This document shows, one piece after another, positions 9,655 through 17,219 of a DNA stretch of 64,000 bases (the stretch's first letter is position 1; the number at the start of each line of letters is the position of its first letter). This DNA comes from Promethearchaeota archaeon. Lineage in GTDB: Archaea; Asgardarchaeota; Lokiarchaeia; Sigyniarchaeales; SOKP01. The position numbers were made by a program, and so were the translations under genes. Location: NCBI GenBank assembly GCA_016839555.1, contig JAEOUA010000003.1, positions 186,001-250,000 on the forward strand. Direction: 5' to 3'. The notes under the pieces are model-generated. The model was not told the origin of the DNA. It did not search any database and saw nothing but the letters and a program-made list of their open reading frames with translations.

Positions 9655-10287
9655 TTAATTATCTTTTTTTTGAGTATACAATCTTTTTGGGATTTCGCTT
9701 ATATTTTTTTTGAAATCAATCTCTCTTACCATATTTTGAAATTTCTCTAACCACTTAATTTCTGCTTCATTATGTAATTCATAATGTTCCAGAGCTAAAA
9801 TTGTAAAAGGATTTAGGTCAAATAAAATATTAGACTCAACATATTTTTTTCCTTCTTCAATTTTTTTAAATAATTTTGTTCTTTCTCGAATTTGATGTTC
9901 ATTAGATTCTATTAATTCTTTCTTCCCTCTGAAAAATCCATATAAAAGAATGAAAGGAGTTATAGCATCGATATTGAAATAAAATTCTTGTAAATTATTT
10001 AAATAATATTTCATCTGCTTAAAGAATTCTTCTCTTCCTTTTGGGAGCAATTTGTAAATGGTTTTTTCAGGGCGATTTTCGTCTTGTTCAGATCCTATTT
10101 CTTCTATAAATCCCTTTTTTTTAAATTTTTTAAGTGTATAATAAAAAGAAGCGTTTGAGGATGCTTCAATATAATGATCAAATCTCCAGTCTATTGATAC
10201 TTTGATTAATTCATATCCACTCATGGGTTTTTGATAGGTGTTAAAAACTCCCAAAATAAATACTTCGAGAGGTCTATTTTTTGCCAT
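9655..10287 (-). CDS. PadR-family transcriptional regulator
   Basis: The N-terminal half (1-95) is a PadR-type winged helix. The family pattern is visible as FILGVFNTYQKPMSGYELIK, then a recognition helix YYTLKKFKKKGFIEEIG and a wing ending in KTIYKLLPKGREEF. The C-terminal half (100-200) is an amphipathic helical domain of the Vir_act_alpha_C kind, used for dimerisation. PadR proteins are usually local, ligand-responsive repressors. It is divergent from the membrane-enzyme cassette at 10407, and the gap holds a 24-bp perfect palindrome (10343-10366) that is a plausible binding site. It lies 36 bp upstream of apgM, so read-through is possible. Confidence 0.9.
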   Translation of the reverse strand: MAKNRPLEVFILGVFNTYQKPMSGYELIKVSIDWRFDHYIEASSNASFYYTLKKFKKKGFIEEIGSEQDENRPEKTIYKLLPKGREEFFKQMKYYLNNLQEFYFNIDAITPFILLYGFFRGKKELIESNEHQIRERTKLFKKIEEGKKYVESNILFDLNPFTILALEHYELHNEAEIKWLEKFQNMVREIDFKKNISEIPKRLYTQKKDN

Positions 10288-10342
10288 AAAATTATTTTCA
10301 GATTTATTTTTATAATTATTTTTTTTATTCTAATTTAAATAG

Positions 10343-10366
10343 TTAAATTTAAATATTTAAATTTAA
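10343..10366. promoter_or_regulatory. 24-bp perfect palindrome, candidate PadR operator
   Basis: The half-site TTAAATTTAAAT is followed immediately by its exact reverse complement, giving 12 paired positions with no spacer. It lies in the 119-bp gap between the divergent PadR gene (start 10287) and the isoprenylcysteine-methyltransferase-like gene (10407). It is pure A+T, so chance and a TATA element are competing explanations. The position in a PadR divergent promoter favours an operator. Confidence 0.5.
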
Positions 10367-10406
10367 TTATTATTTATTATAACACGCTTATAAATTGAGA
10401 TTTATT

Positions 10407-10946
10407 ATGAGAAAAGAAAATAATAAAAATTTAAATTATGAGGAAGAAAAGTGGCATTTTTCCCCATTAGATATAATTCTAACGAGTATTTTTACCCTCG
10501 CGTTTATTGGTCAATTCATTTTGCTTTTTATTTATAATAATGAATTGAATTTGAAATATTTAGAATACATAGGGTATGGTCTTTGGGGGATCTCAATAAT
10601 ATTTGCGATTTTACCAATGATCATTTTAAAAAGAAAAGGTAAAGCTCCTAAAGGGAAAAGTTATATACATACTCAAAAGATAGTAACAACTGGATTATAT
10701 GCTATTGTGAGGCATCCGCAATATTTTGCAGGTATTATATTAACTATAAGTATTACATGCATCACACAATCATGGATTAGTTTAATTTTGACAGTGCTTA
10801 TTATAATTCTAACATATCAGTGGACATATAGCGAAGATAAAAGCTTAATTGAGAAATTTGGAAAGGAATATGAGGAATATAAAGCGAAAGTACCTAGATT
10901 GAATCCAATTTTAGGTATAATTTATTATTTTATCAAAAGAGACTAA
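10407..10946 (+). CDS. Isoprenylcysteine carboxyl methyltransferase (ICMT)-like membrane protein
   Basis: This is a SAM-dependent membrane methyltransferase of the ICMT/PEMT superfamily. About five membrane helices are seen. The signature GLYAIVRHPQYFAGI (about residues 95-110) and the C-terminal EDKSLIEKFGKEYEEYKAKVPRLNP are the conserved SAM-binding parts. Members methylate prenyl-cysteine, lipid head groups or small phenols; the substrate here is unknown. I chose the ATG at 10407 over the TTG four codons earlier; neither has a clear ribosome site. It is first of a three-gene cassette (with 10999 and 11774) and faces a PadR regulator. It is a paralogue of the interrupted gene at 11774-12322. 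Confidence 0.85.
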   Translation: MRKENNKNLNYEEEKWHFSPLDIILTSIFTLAFIGQFILLFIYNNELNLKYLEYIGYGLWGISIIFAILPMIILKRKGKAPKGKSYIHTQKIVTTGLYAIVRHPQYFAGIILTISITCITQSWISLILTVLIIILTYQWTYSEDKSLIEKFGKEYEEYKAKVPRLNPILGIIYYFIKRD

Positions 10947-10998
10947 AAGAACCAAGTTTTAAAGATATATTATAAAAAAAAGAAGTATATAACATCAA

Positions 10999-11754
10999 AT
11001 GGAAAATAAAGAAGTTCCAGAATCTAAGGGGAGCAAATTGTTCATGTTTTCTCCAAATAAAGATACCTATATTGCTATTTTTACAGAGATTCTGATGATA
11101 ATTTTGTATTTTAGCACCACTAATTTATTGAGTTTAAGTAATAATACTGTAATTCCTTTTCTAATATTTGGAATTCTTACTAATTTGGTACTTAATGTGT
11201 TATTTCCAACGTGGTGGATCGTTTTCCATAGGGGTGAATCCCTTTCAGAGCTCGGAATTAGTAAAGATCGCATATTATTAAATATTGTTATTTCCATAGG
11301 CTTTTCTATTTTTACGGCATTTCCAGTGATTCTTCAAATTAGTCAGATTGAAAATGGTATCGCCCATTTAGTCTACAATGGAATTATTTTATGGGAACCA
11401 TTTTTTGTATATTGCTGGCTTCAATTGCGATACGAAAAGGCATTTGGAATTATCCCTGGTATCCTGCTAACGGGTCTCAGCTTTATGGCATATCATATCG
11501 GAACATTTTATTTTGAAAATTTACTAATTCTTCTTTTTTGGGGCTTAATATTTGCGATTATTTTTCATTTTATCAAAAATATTATTGTCTTATGGCCACT
11601 GACTTGGAGTTTCTCATCATCATTGGGAACTCTTATGGGAAATATGGTATTTTCATGGGACTTGGTCTTTTTATGGTCTATAATATTAGGAATTCAAATA
11701 GCATTTATAATTTTTGCTTATACTTATTCAAACCAAAAAAATTTTAAAAAATAG
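10999..11754 (+). CDS. CPBP (Abi/Rce1-like) family membrane protein, first motif altered
   Basis: It has about seven membrane helices in 251 residues. ELGISKDR (84-91), followed by helices, then WEPFFVYCWLQLR and SFMAYHIG, resembles CPBP intramembrane peptidases (the Rce1-type CAAX-protease superfamily), whose motifs are EExxxR and FxxxH. Here the first motif is Glu133-Pro followed later by Arg144, not the canonical Glu-Glu pair; His166 is kept. Activity is therefore uncertain. It sits between two ICMT-like genes. Rce1 and ICMT act in sequence on prenylated CAAX proteins in eukaryotes, which makes the cassette notable, though CPBP proteins have many other roles. The assignment rests on motif pattern alone. 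Confidence 0.6.
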   Translation: MENKEVPESKGSKLFMFSPNKDTYIAIFTEILMIILYFSTTNLLSLSNNTVIPFLIFGILTNLVLNVLFPTWWIVFHRGESLSELGISKDRILLNIVISIGFSIFTAFPVILQISQIENGIAHLVYNGIILWEPFFVYCWLQLRYEKAFGIIPGILLTGLSFMAYHIGTFYFENLLILLFWGLIFAIIFHFIKNIIVLWPLTWSFSSSLGTLMGNMVFSWDLVFLWSIILGIQIAFIIFAYTYSNQKNFKK

Positions 11755-11773
11755 AAATGAGGCATAAAAAAAA

Positions 11774-12322
11774 TTGAATGAAGTTAATAAGGATGATAAA
11801 ATACTAAAAAATAATGAAGCTTCGGACAGAAAATTTTCCTGGAAAGATTGTATATATTCAAGTATTTATTGGCCTATTATGATTGCCCAAATGGTCTTAG
11901 TGTTCTTATTCTATAATTATTATCAATATAAGATAATATCATAGTTTGGTTGGGCAGTTTTAGTATTATTTCTCATTATCGGTGCGCTTCCGAGAATTGC
12001 CTTGAAAATATACGGCGAAGTAAAAGAAGGAAAGAGATTTTTTGAGAGTAGCAAATTGATAGATAAGGGGATTTATGGAATAATTCGTCATCCATATTGG
12101 CTTTCTTGGATTTTACTAAGTTTTTCACTAATATTAATGTCTCAATATAGGATTATGATTTTATTAGGTGGTATTGCGTGTTTATTAATTTATGTAGAAA
12201 CTTTTCACTTAGATACGAATTTGATTAAGAAATTTGGAGAGGATTATAGGAAATATAAGAATAAAGTGCCTAGATTAAATCTTTTATATGGATTTATCAA
12301 ATATTTTGTTAGAAACATTTAA
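11774..12322 (+). pseudogene. Second ICMT-like methyltransferase gene, interrupted by an in-frame TAG
   Basis: This frame runs from a TTG at 11774 to TAA at 12320 and aligns along its whole length with the intact paralogue at 10407. It has the same membrane helices, GIYGIIRHPYWLSWI and DTNLIKKFGEDYRKYKNKVPRLN. One TAG stop (11942-11944) falls at the junction of the first two helices, where the paralogue has YLEYIGYG. The frame on both sides of the stop is otherwise clean, so a single nonsense change explains it. The alternatives are a sequencing error, restart at a downstream codon (an in-frame TTG lies at 12002) or read-through. TAG is the ordinary stop of other genes here (for example those ending at 3155, 5952 and 11754), which argues against general recoding. 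Confidence 0.75.
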
Positions 12323-12414
12323 AGCACAAATTAAGTTCAAAAATAATAGAGAATATAGAAAAAGTTAAAAATAATGGAAAATCAATTTTTTCTAAAATTA
12401 TCCAAATACTATTT

Positions 12415-13053
12415 TTATTTATAGTAATTTGTGAAAAAGAAATTAATTATTTTTTTTAATTTACCCAAATTAGTTTTTTTCAATCCCGAGAACTTTAAAT
12501 ATGGTAATTGGACTTGATAATCATAATTGAAATGATCCAAATGGACAATATTAAATCCATATCTTCTTGCTGAATCAATAAAAAACTTAATTATTCGTAT
12601 TTCATCAAAATTAGAAATCTTATCAATTTTATTAATTAAGATAAGAATAGGAATAGCAAATTCTAGTAAAAAAGTAATCATCTCAAAGCTTAGTGGAATT
12701 GTTTTTTGTTTCTCATAGAAATATTTTCCCAATTCATCTTCAATTCGCAATACATTGAGCACCACTAAGCCAAAAAAATACTTATCATGGTAATTTTCAA
12801 TATGGGAAACTAATTGTTGTTTAATATGCTCCTGTCGACGCCGACTTTCCTTTTTCATATACCCGAAACCAGGTAAATCAACAATTTGATACGACATCTG
12901 CTTTTGGGTAATCGGTTTGATTAATAAGGTACTTCCTGGGGTTTTCCCTATTTTCCCCTTATATTGACTAGGATTAGGCAAAAGTAATTTTGCAATAGTA
13001 CTTTTCCCAACATTTGAATTACCGATTATTAGAAGAGAAGGTTTTTCCTCCAT
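12415..13053 (-). CDS. engB: EngB/YihA-type GTP-binding protein
   Basis: This is a TRAFAC-class GTPase of the EngB family, whose bacterial members help assemble the large ribosomal subunit. Motifs in order are G1 GNSNVGKST (11-19), a GKTPGST switch I, G3 VDLPGFGYMKKE, G4 NKID in ILILINKIDKIS, and a late HLDHF segment in place of a clear SxK motif. EngB proteins are about 200 aa, and this one is 212. It is cytoplasmic. It is a single gene on the minus strand, convergent with the ICMT-like cassette. The role in an archaeon is inferred from the family only. Confidence 0.9.
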   Translation of the reverse strand: MEEKPSLLIIGNSNVGKSTIAKLLLPNPSQYKGKIGKTPGSTLLIKPITQKQMSYQIVDLPGFGYMKKESRRRQEHIKQQLVSHIENYHDKYFFGLVVLNVLRIEDELGKYFYEKQKTIPLSFEMITFLLEFAIPILILINKIDKISNFDEIRIIKFFIDSARRYGFNIVHLDHFNYDYQVQLPYLKFSGLKKTNLGKLKKIINFFFTNYYK

Positions 13054-13166
13054 CTTATATAAAATAGTATGCTTAAACTAAATAATCTTGGGATTTTTTT
13101 ATAAAAAAAATAATCGAATTAAAATTCTATTAAAAAGAAAATAAACGAGATTTAGAATAGAGATAC

Positions 13167-13340
13167 TTATTTAATTATTTTAGATTTGAGGTACATATTG
13201 ACTGTCTCATATTTTGACGGAATCCCTTTAGCATATTTTTCTTTTTCTTTTTCTAAACACTCTGGACAAATAGCTAAATGCAATTTATTATGAAATTCTT
13301 TATCACATTCTAAACATATAAATTTCTCTGATGTGAGCAA
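13167..13340 (-). CDS. 57-aa single zinc-ribbon protein
   Basis: This is a short gene starting with TTG at 13340, preceded by a GGTGAT ribosome site three bases upstream. The product has two CxxC pairs, CLEC near residue 9 and CPEC near residue 25, separated by a basic loop with two histidines. A Lys/Glu helix follows. That spacing fits a treble-clef or rubredoxin-like zinc ribbon. Nothing else is recognisable. Tiny zinc-ribbon proteins are common in archaea, as adaptor or nucleic-acid-binding proteins. It stands alone between engB and the 3-hydroxyacyl-CoA dehydrogenase gene, all on the minus strand. Confidence 0.7.
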   Translation of the reverse strand: MLTSEKFICLECDKEFHNKLHLAICPECLEKEKEKYAKGIPSKYETVNMYLKSKIIK

Positions 13341-13560
13341 AAAATCACCCTTAAAAATTATTATATTATGATATATAGAGATTTTTTGCTTTATATACTA
13401 AGGGAGGGAAAGGAATTATCTAAATATTCGTGAAATCCTTTTATTTCAAATAAAGTTTGTTACTTTACCTCCAAAAAGAGGAAAATTTTCAAATTATTAA
13501 ATTTTAGATGTACAGAAACTCTCATATAGAAAATTTGAAAAAAACTAAAAAAAAAGAGAT

Positions 13561-14379
13561 TTAATAAGTGTAGAAACCTTTCTGCGTTTTTAATCCCAAT
13601 TCTCCTTTATCTATTTTATCTTTAAGAGCCTGAGGCGGCAAATCTTTAGGATCGCCACTTTCTTTATAATATGACATCTCAATATCATATACTACATCTA
13701 GACCAACACCATCCATTAATTGGAAAGGTCCAAGACCCATACCAGTATAAATTTTCCAAGCTTTATCCACTGTTTCGATATCAGTATAACCACCTGCCCA
13801 GATCTCCAAACATTCTTTCTTAACAGCTCTCCAGATCCTATTAAAAACAAATCCTAGACATTCTTTTTTTACAAGTAATGGCTCTAATTCAATGCTTTCA
13901 ATCCATTTTTTTCCTTTCTCGAAAGTTTCATCACTAGTTTGTGATCCTCTCATTATATCAGCCATGGGAATTGTTTTTGGTATATAGAAATGGATATTTA
14001 ATACCTTGTCTTTTCTTTCGACCGCATCTTCAATTTTAGAAACGGGTATTGACGAGCTATTTGTTGCTATAATTGCATGAGGTGGAGCAGCTTTATCTAT
14101 TTTAGAAAAAACTTCTCTTTTTAATTCTAATTTTTCTGGAACAGCTTCAATGATAAGATCAGCATCTGCGACAGCTTCGGAAAGATTTTCATGATCAGTT
14201 ATTTTCCCATATATATTTTTTACTTTCTTTTTTCTATTTAGGGATCTTCCAGTTTTATCAAGACCTTCGGGATTAATATCATATATTCGTATGTTATAGT
14301 CATAAAGCACAACCTGATTTATTATTTGTTTTCCCATAAAACCTATGCCTATAACAGCTACGGTTTTTATTTCATTCAT
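13561..14379 (-). CDS. 3-hydroxyacyl-CoA dehydrogenase
   Basis: This NAD-dependent enzyme oxidises 3-hydroxyacyl-CoA to 3-oxoacyl-CoA, or works in reverse. The N-terminal Rossmann domain shows VAVIGIGFMGKQI and DADLIIEAVPE. The catalytic His is in NIHFYIPKTIPM, and NSSSIPVSKI is also typical. The C-terminal dimer domain has LGFVFNRIWRAVKKE, GLGPFQLMDGVGLDVVYDI and the ending GLKTQKGFYTY. I place the start at the ATG beginning MNEIKTVAVIG (14379). A GGGTGA ribosome site lies seven bases upstream of it; an ATG eight codons earlier would put this site inside the gene. It would work with a hydratase and thiolase, but no such neighbours adjoin it. Confidence 0.93.
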   Translation of the reverse strand: MNEIKTVAVIGIGFMGKQIINQVVLYDYNIRIYDINPEGLDKTGRSLNRKKKVKNIYGKITDHENLSEAVADADLIIEAVPEKLELKREVFSKIDKAAPPHAIIATNSSSIPVSKIEDAVERKDKVLNIHFYIPKTIPMADIMRGSQTSDETFEKGKKWIESIELEPLLVKKECLGFVFNRIWRAVKKECLEIWAGGYTDIETVDKAWKIYTGMGLGPFQLMDGVGLDVVYDIEMSYYKESGDPKDLPPQALKDKIDKGELGLKTQKGFYTY

Positions 14380-14638
14380 TACATATTCACCCATTTTTTT
14401 CAATATTTTTATATTGATTAATAAAGTTTAAAGAAATGAATTTGAATCATTTAGATAAATTTAAGAATCCAACTATATTAATTATTATTTTTTTTATAAT
14501 TTTAAGTGATATCAGAATGAAATAATGCTCACTCTTTTGAATTTTTATATTTTTTGAGTTTTATAAAAAGAAATGCAGCTCAATTATCTGAAGATTCGCG
14601 AATATTGCTTATATTTTAAATTATTTAAAGCTGATATT

Positions 14639-15484
14639 CTATATGTCTGAAAAATCATCTTTTAAGAACTCGCGAAACATTTGCTTCTTTTTTCCCTCTT
14701 CAATAGAAGGCTTAGTCAAAATTGGTTTTCCTGCTTTTTGTAGAATATTTTCAAGTTTCTCTACATCAATATTAATTTTGAAGTTTCCTCCGGGTAAATA
14801 ACGAATAACTTGACTATTATTCATTTTTAATCGCAAGAGATAACCTAATCCAAAATAGAATTGATTCTGTGGAATCGGATTTAAAGCTGATTTGCTGGTA
14901 TCATCTTTAAGTATATCATATAAAAAAGATTTACTTGCTGTGTGATCTTGAACCTCGAAGGTTAAAAAATAAAGCGCATGATACCAAATTTTATCACGCT
15001 TCTGTTTTACATAATTTAAAAAATCCTCTTCCGTAATAACCTTCTTCTTTTCTTTTTCCTTCTTCTTTTTTAATTCTTCCTCAATTTTCTTTTCTAACTC
15101 ATCTGAAACCGCTGAAGAAGTTTTTGAAACAGGTTTTTGTTCGGTGGAGAGAGTTTCCTCTTCTTTAACTATATCAATTGCCTTCTTCATTTCAATAAGC
15201 TCATCTAGATCCATTTTTCCGATATCCGAAAAATCCATCATCAATTCTTCTTTCTCCTCAAGTGGACTTAGGCTCTTAGGACGTTTTTTATCCGTATCCT
15301 CCTCAATGTATGATTCCTCAGCTTGTTTTACTTGTTCAATAGCCTCTTTCATTGCCTCTATTTCGTCTAAATCTAAATCTTCTAAATCAGAAAAGTCTGA
15401 TTTTAGATCCTCTAATTCACTTAGATATTCTTGGTAATCATCATCTTGACGATTATCTTCATCTTTTTTTTGGTTTTCATTCAT
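14639..15484 (-). CDS. Acidic protein with two DFSD repeats and a helical C-terminal domain
   Basis: I do not recognise the family. Residues 1-115 are very acidic and carry a repeat twice: DFSDLEDLDLDEIEAMKEAI (30-49) and DFSDIGKMDLDELIEMKKAI (84-103). A low-complexity EKKKKEKEK linker follows (about 136-150). From about 155 to 270 there is an ordered domain (FLNYVKQKRDKIWYHALYFL, then FGLGYLLRLKMNNSQVIRYL), possibly a compact helical or winged fold. The last five residues again read DFSDI. Short acidic helices repeated on a flexible tether suggest a multivalent docking protein. There is no membrane segment and no enzyme motif. Confidence 0.7.
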   Translation of the reverse strand: MNENQKKDEDNRQDDDYQEYLSELEDLKSDFSDLEDLDLDEIEAMKEAIEQVKQAEESYIEEDTDKKRPKSLSPLEEKEELMMDFSDIGKMDLDELIEMKKAIDIVKEEETLSTEQKPVSKTSSAVSDELEKKIEEELKKKKEKEKKKVITEEDFLNYVKQKRDKIWYHALYFLTFEVQDHTASKSFLYDILKDDTSKSALNPIPQNQFYFGLGYLLRLKMNNSQVIRYLPGGNFKINIDVEKLENILQKAGKPILTKPSIEEGKKKQMFREFLKDDFSDI

Positions 15485-15613
15485 AATCTCTATTTTAAAA
15501 CTAAATCAACTATATTGATGAATTTTAAAATACTACTTTTTTCGTTTAAGTATCAATATAATAAAAGAAAAATAAAATAATTAAAATTAATTTAAACATT
15601 TATTTTGGATAGG

Positions 15614-16324
15614 ATGGAAAAAATTACTTTGGACACATATAAAGGCGTTATTTTTGATTTAGATGGAGTAATTTATGATATAAATGATGCTATCAGAAAA
15701 GCTGTTGATGATATTATTGAGAAATATAATTTAAAAGTAAATATTGATAGTATATTACAAGAAATTGCCCATTTGATTGAGGAACTGCAATATAAACCAG
15801 TTCCAAAATCTATTTTAGATTCATATAATCTACTTAAGCTTGATTTTCTTGAAGGATTATCCTATTTTAAAAAATTACGAATTGCACTTTTCCTTTTTAA
15901 TCAATTTAACAAATATAGAGAAGATGCTGGTTTATTTAGTGGTATAGAGGAATTAATTGAGAAATTATCTAAACAGAACTTAAAATTGGCAATATTAACG
16001 AACAATAAAAGTAGTTATGCTGAAGAAATCTTAGAAAGATTTAATTTAGCGAATTACTTTCCCACGATAGTTGGATTTAATGAAGTATCGAACGTTAAAC
16101 CTGATCCAGAAGGATTAATTAAAATAATGAATGATTGGAACGTCAAGCCAAGCGAAACTATTTTTATAGGGGATATGCAAACAGATGTAAAAGCAGGTAA
16201 AGCGGCAGGAACAACAATGGTTTGTGTCGCAAGCGGTTTAGCTGAAAAAGAAGCACTTTTAGAAGAAGAACCCGATTATCTGGTTGATGATACTGATGGA
16301 TTAAGAAATTTATTTGGTCTTTAA
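15614..16324 (+). CDS. HAD-superfamily phosphatase
   Basis: This is a haloacid-dehalogenase-fold hydrolase of the phosphoglycolate-phosphatase/beta-phosphoglucomutase type. Motif I is GVIFDLDGVIYD, with nucleophile and acid/base Asp. A helical C1 cap spans about residues 25-95. Motif II is LAILTNN, motif III is the Lys in NVKPDPEG, and motif IV is FIGDMQTDVKAG with the Mg-binding Asp pair. It is soluble, with no signal peptide. I prefer the ATG at 15614 to a TTG three codons earlier. The substrate cannot be named; such enzymes act on phosphoglycolate, sugar phosphates or nucleotides. It is a lone gene, convergent with the ribosomal protein pair. Confidence 0.9.
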   Translation: MEKITLDTYKGVIFDLDGVIYDINDAIRKAVDDIIEKYNLKVNIDSILQEIAHLIEELQYKPVPKSILDSYNLLKLDFLEGLSYFKKLRIALFLFNQFNKYREDAGLFSGIEELIEKLSKQNLKLAILTNNKSSYAEEILERFNLANYFPTIVGFNEVSNVKPDPEGLIKIMNDWNVKPSETIFIGDMQTDVKAGKAAGTTMVCVASGLAEKEALLEEEPDYLVDDTDGLRNLFGL

Positions 16325-16331
16325 ACTAGTG

Positions 16332-16352
16332 GTTTATCTAATAATGATAAAC
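16332..16352. terminator. Hairpin between convergent genes
   Basis: GTTTATC and GATAAAC form a perfect 7-bp stem around a 7-nt loop, 8 bases after the HAD gene stop and about 80 bases before the end of the convergent eL24 gene. No long T run follows, so a terminator role is only plausible. Confidence 0.3.
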
Positions 16353-16434
16353 TCTTATAGACAATTATTTAATAAAGTAAATTGCTTTAAACTCTCTTAT
16401 AAATAGAATATAAATATGCTTTTTCTTTAAATTT

Positions 16435-16617
16435 TTATTCTTGGCCATAAACTTTGGTCCATCTGGTTTTTCGAGGATTTTTCTTTTGCTCTAACATTGC
16501 ATTTCTGCATTTTTTCGAACAAAAATGAAGTATTGTTCCATCCTTTCTAACATACATAATACCACGTCCTATTGGGATGTCGTATTGGCAAAAACTACAA
16601 ATGTTCCTTCTTGGCAT
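16435..16617 (-). CDS. rpl24e: Large ribosomal subunit protein eL24
   Basis: This is an archaeal/eukaryotic ribosomal protein of 60 residues with a zinc-binding N-terminal half. It shows CSFC (Cys7, Cys10), the GRGIMYVRKDG turn and FCSKKC (Cys33, Cys37), then a basic tail with NPRKTRWTKVYG. All are as in other eL24 proteins, and the length is normal for archaea. It lies 38 bp downstream of eS6 and is surely co-transcribed with it. In many archaea eL24 neighbours eS28 and Ndk, and eS6 neighbours IF2; here only the two proteins are together. Confidence 0.97.
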   Translation of the reverse strand: MPRRNICSFCQYDIPIGRGIMYVRKDGTILHFCSKKCRNAMLEQKKNPRKTRWTKVYGQE

Positions 16618-16655
16618 TATTGTTTCACTTAAATTTTTTGATATTATTTTTTATT

Positions 16656-17045
16656 CTATTCCTTGCTACTTTCAAAAAGTTCGCTTTCTCCCTCTTTAAT
16701 GATTTTAAGATTTACTAGAGTCATATTCGCAGTTATTTCGTTTCCGCGCACCATTTTTCTTCTTTTTTGCCCTTTTCTTTTCGGTTTATATCCTACACGC
16801 TTCTTAGAAACTAAAATTTTCTTTTTCACAGGCCCTTGTATCTCTTTTACCATAGGAAATCCACTGGAGTCTGAACCACCAGTTATTATGAATTCATAAT
16901 TAGGAAATCCAACTAAGCCGCCCTTCACTGTTTCTCCGATACGCATTCCCTCTATACTACCAAATCTTCTATCATCTATTATAATCTTTTTAGAACGTCC
17001 ATCGGGCGCAGAAATGTTTAATTTATACACGGTTTTTTCTGACAT
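16656..17045 (-). CDS. rps6e: Small ribosomal subunit protein eS6
   Basis: This is the archaeal eS6 protein, 129 residues, matching the core domain without the long eukaryotic C-terminal tail. It begins YKLNISAPDGRSKK and shows the family blocks GLVGFPNYEFIITGGSDSSGFPM, GPVKKKILVSKKRVGYKPKRKGQKRRKMVRGN and ANMTLVNLKI. It is first of a two-gene operon with eL24. It is divergent from the B12 radical-SAM gene at 17220. Confidence 0.97.
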   Translation of the reverse strand: MSEKTVYKLNISAPDGRSKKIIIDDRRFGSIEGMRIGETVKGGLVGFPNYEFIITGGSDSSGFPMVKEIQGPVKKKILVSKKRVGYKPKRKGQKRRKMVRGNEITANMTLVNLKIIKEGESELFESSKE

Positions 17046-17219
17046 AATAATTTCTTACCGAGATGATGTATAATTATTGTTTAAAATTGTTTAAATTTTA
17101 TTAATTTTATTAATTCTAATAATTATGTTTATCAAAAATCAATTCTTTAATATTAGAGACTCTATAGAAAAAAGAACTCGTTGATAGTATAATTTTCTAT
17201 CAATTTTTATGATAATAAA

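Noticed and set aside
11942..11944. TAG as a pyrrolysine codon
   Set aside because: Several ordinary genes in the window end in TAG, there are no pyl genes here, and the position is in a membrane-helix junction with no catalytic role.
15144..15437. Ser-rich plus-strand frame opposite the acidic DFSD protein
   Set aside because: It is the complement of Glu/Asp/Lys codons read backwards; the minus-strand protein has real repeats and an ordered domain.
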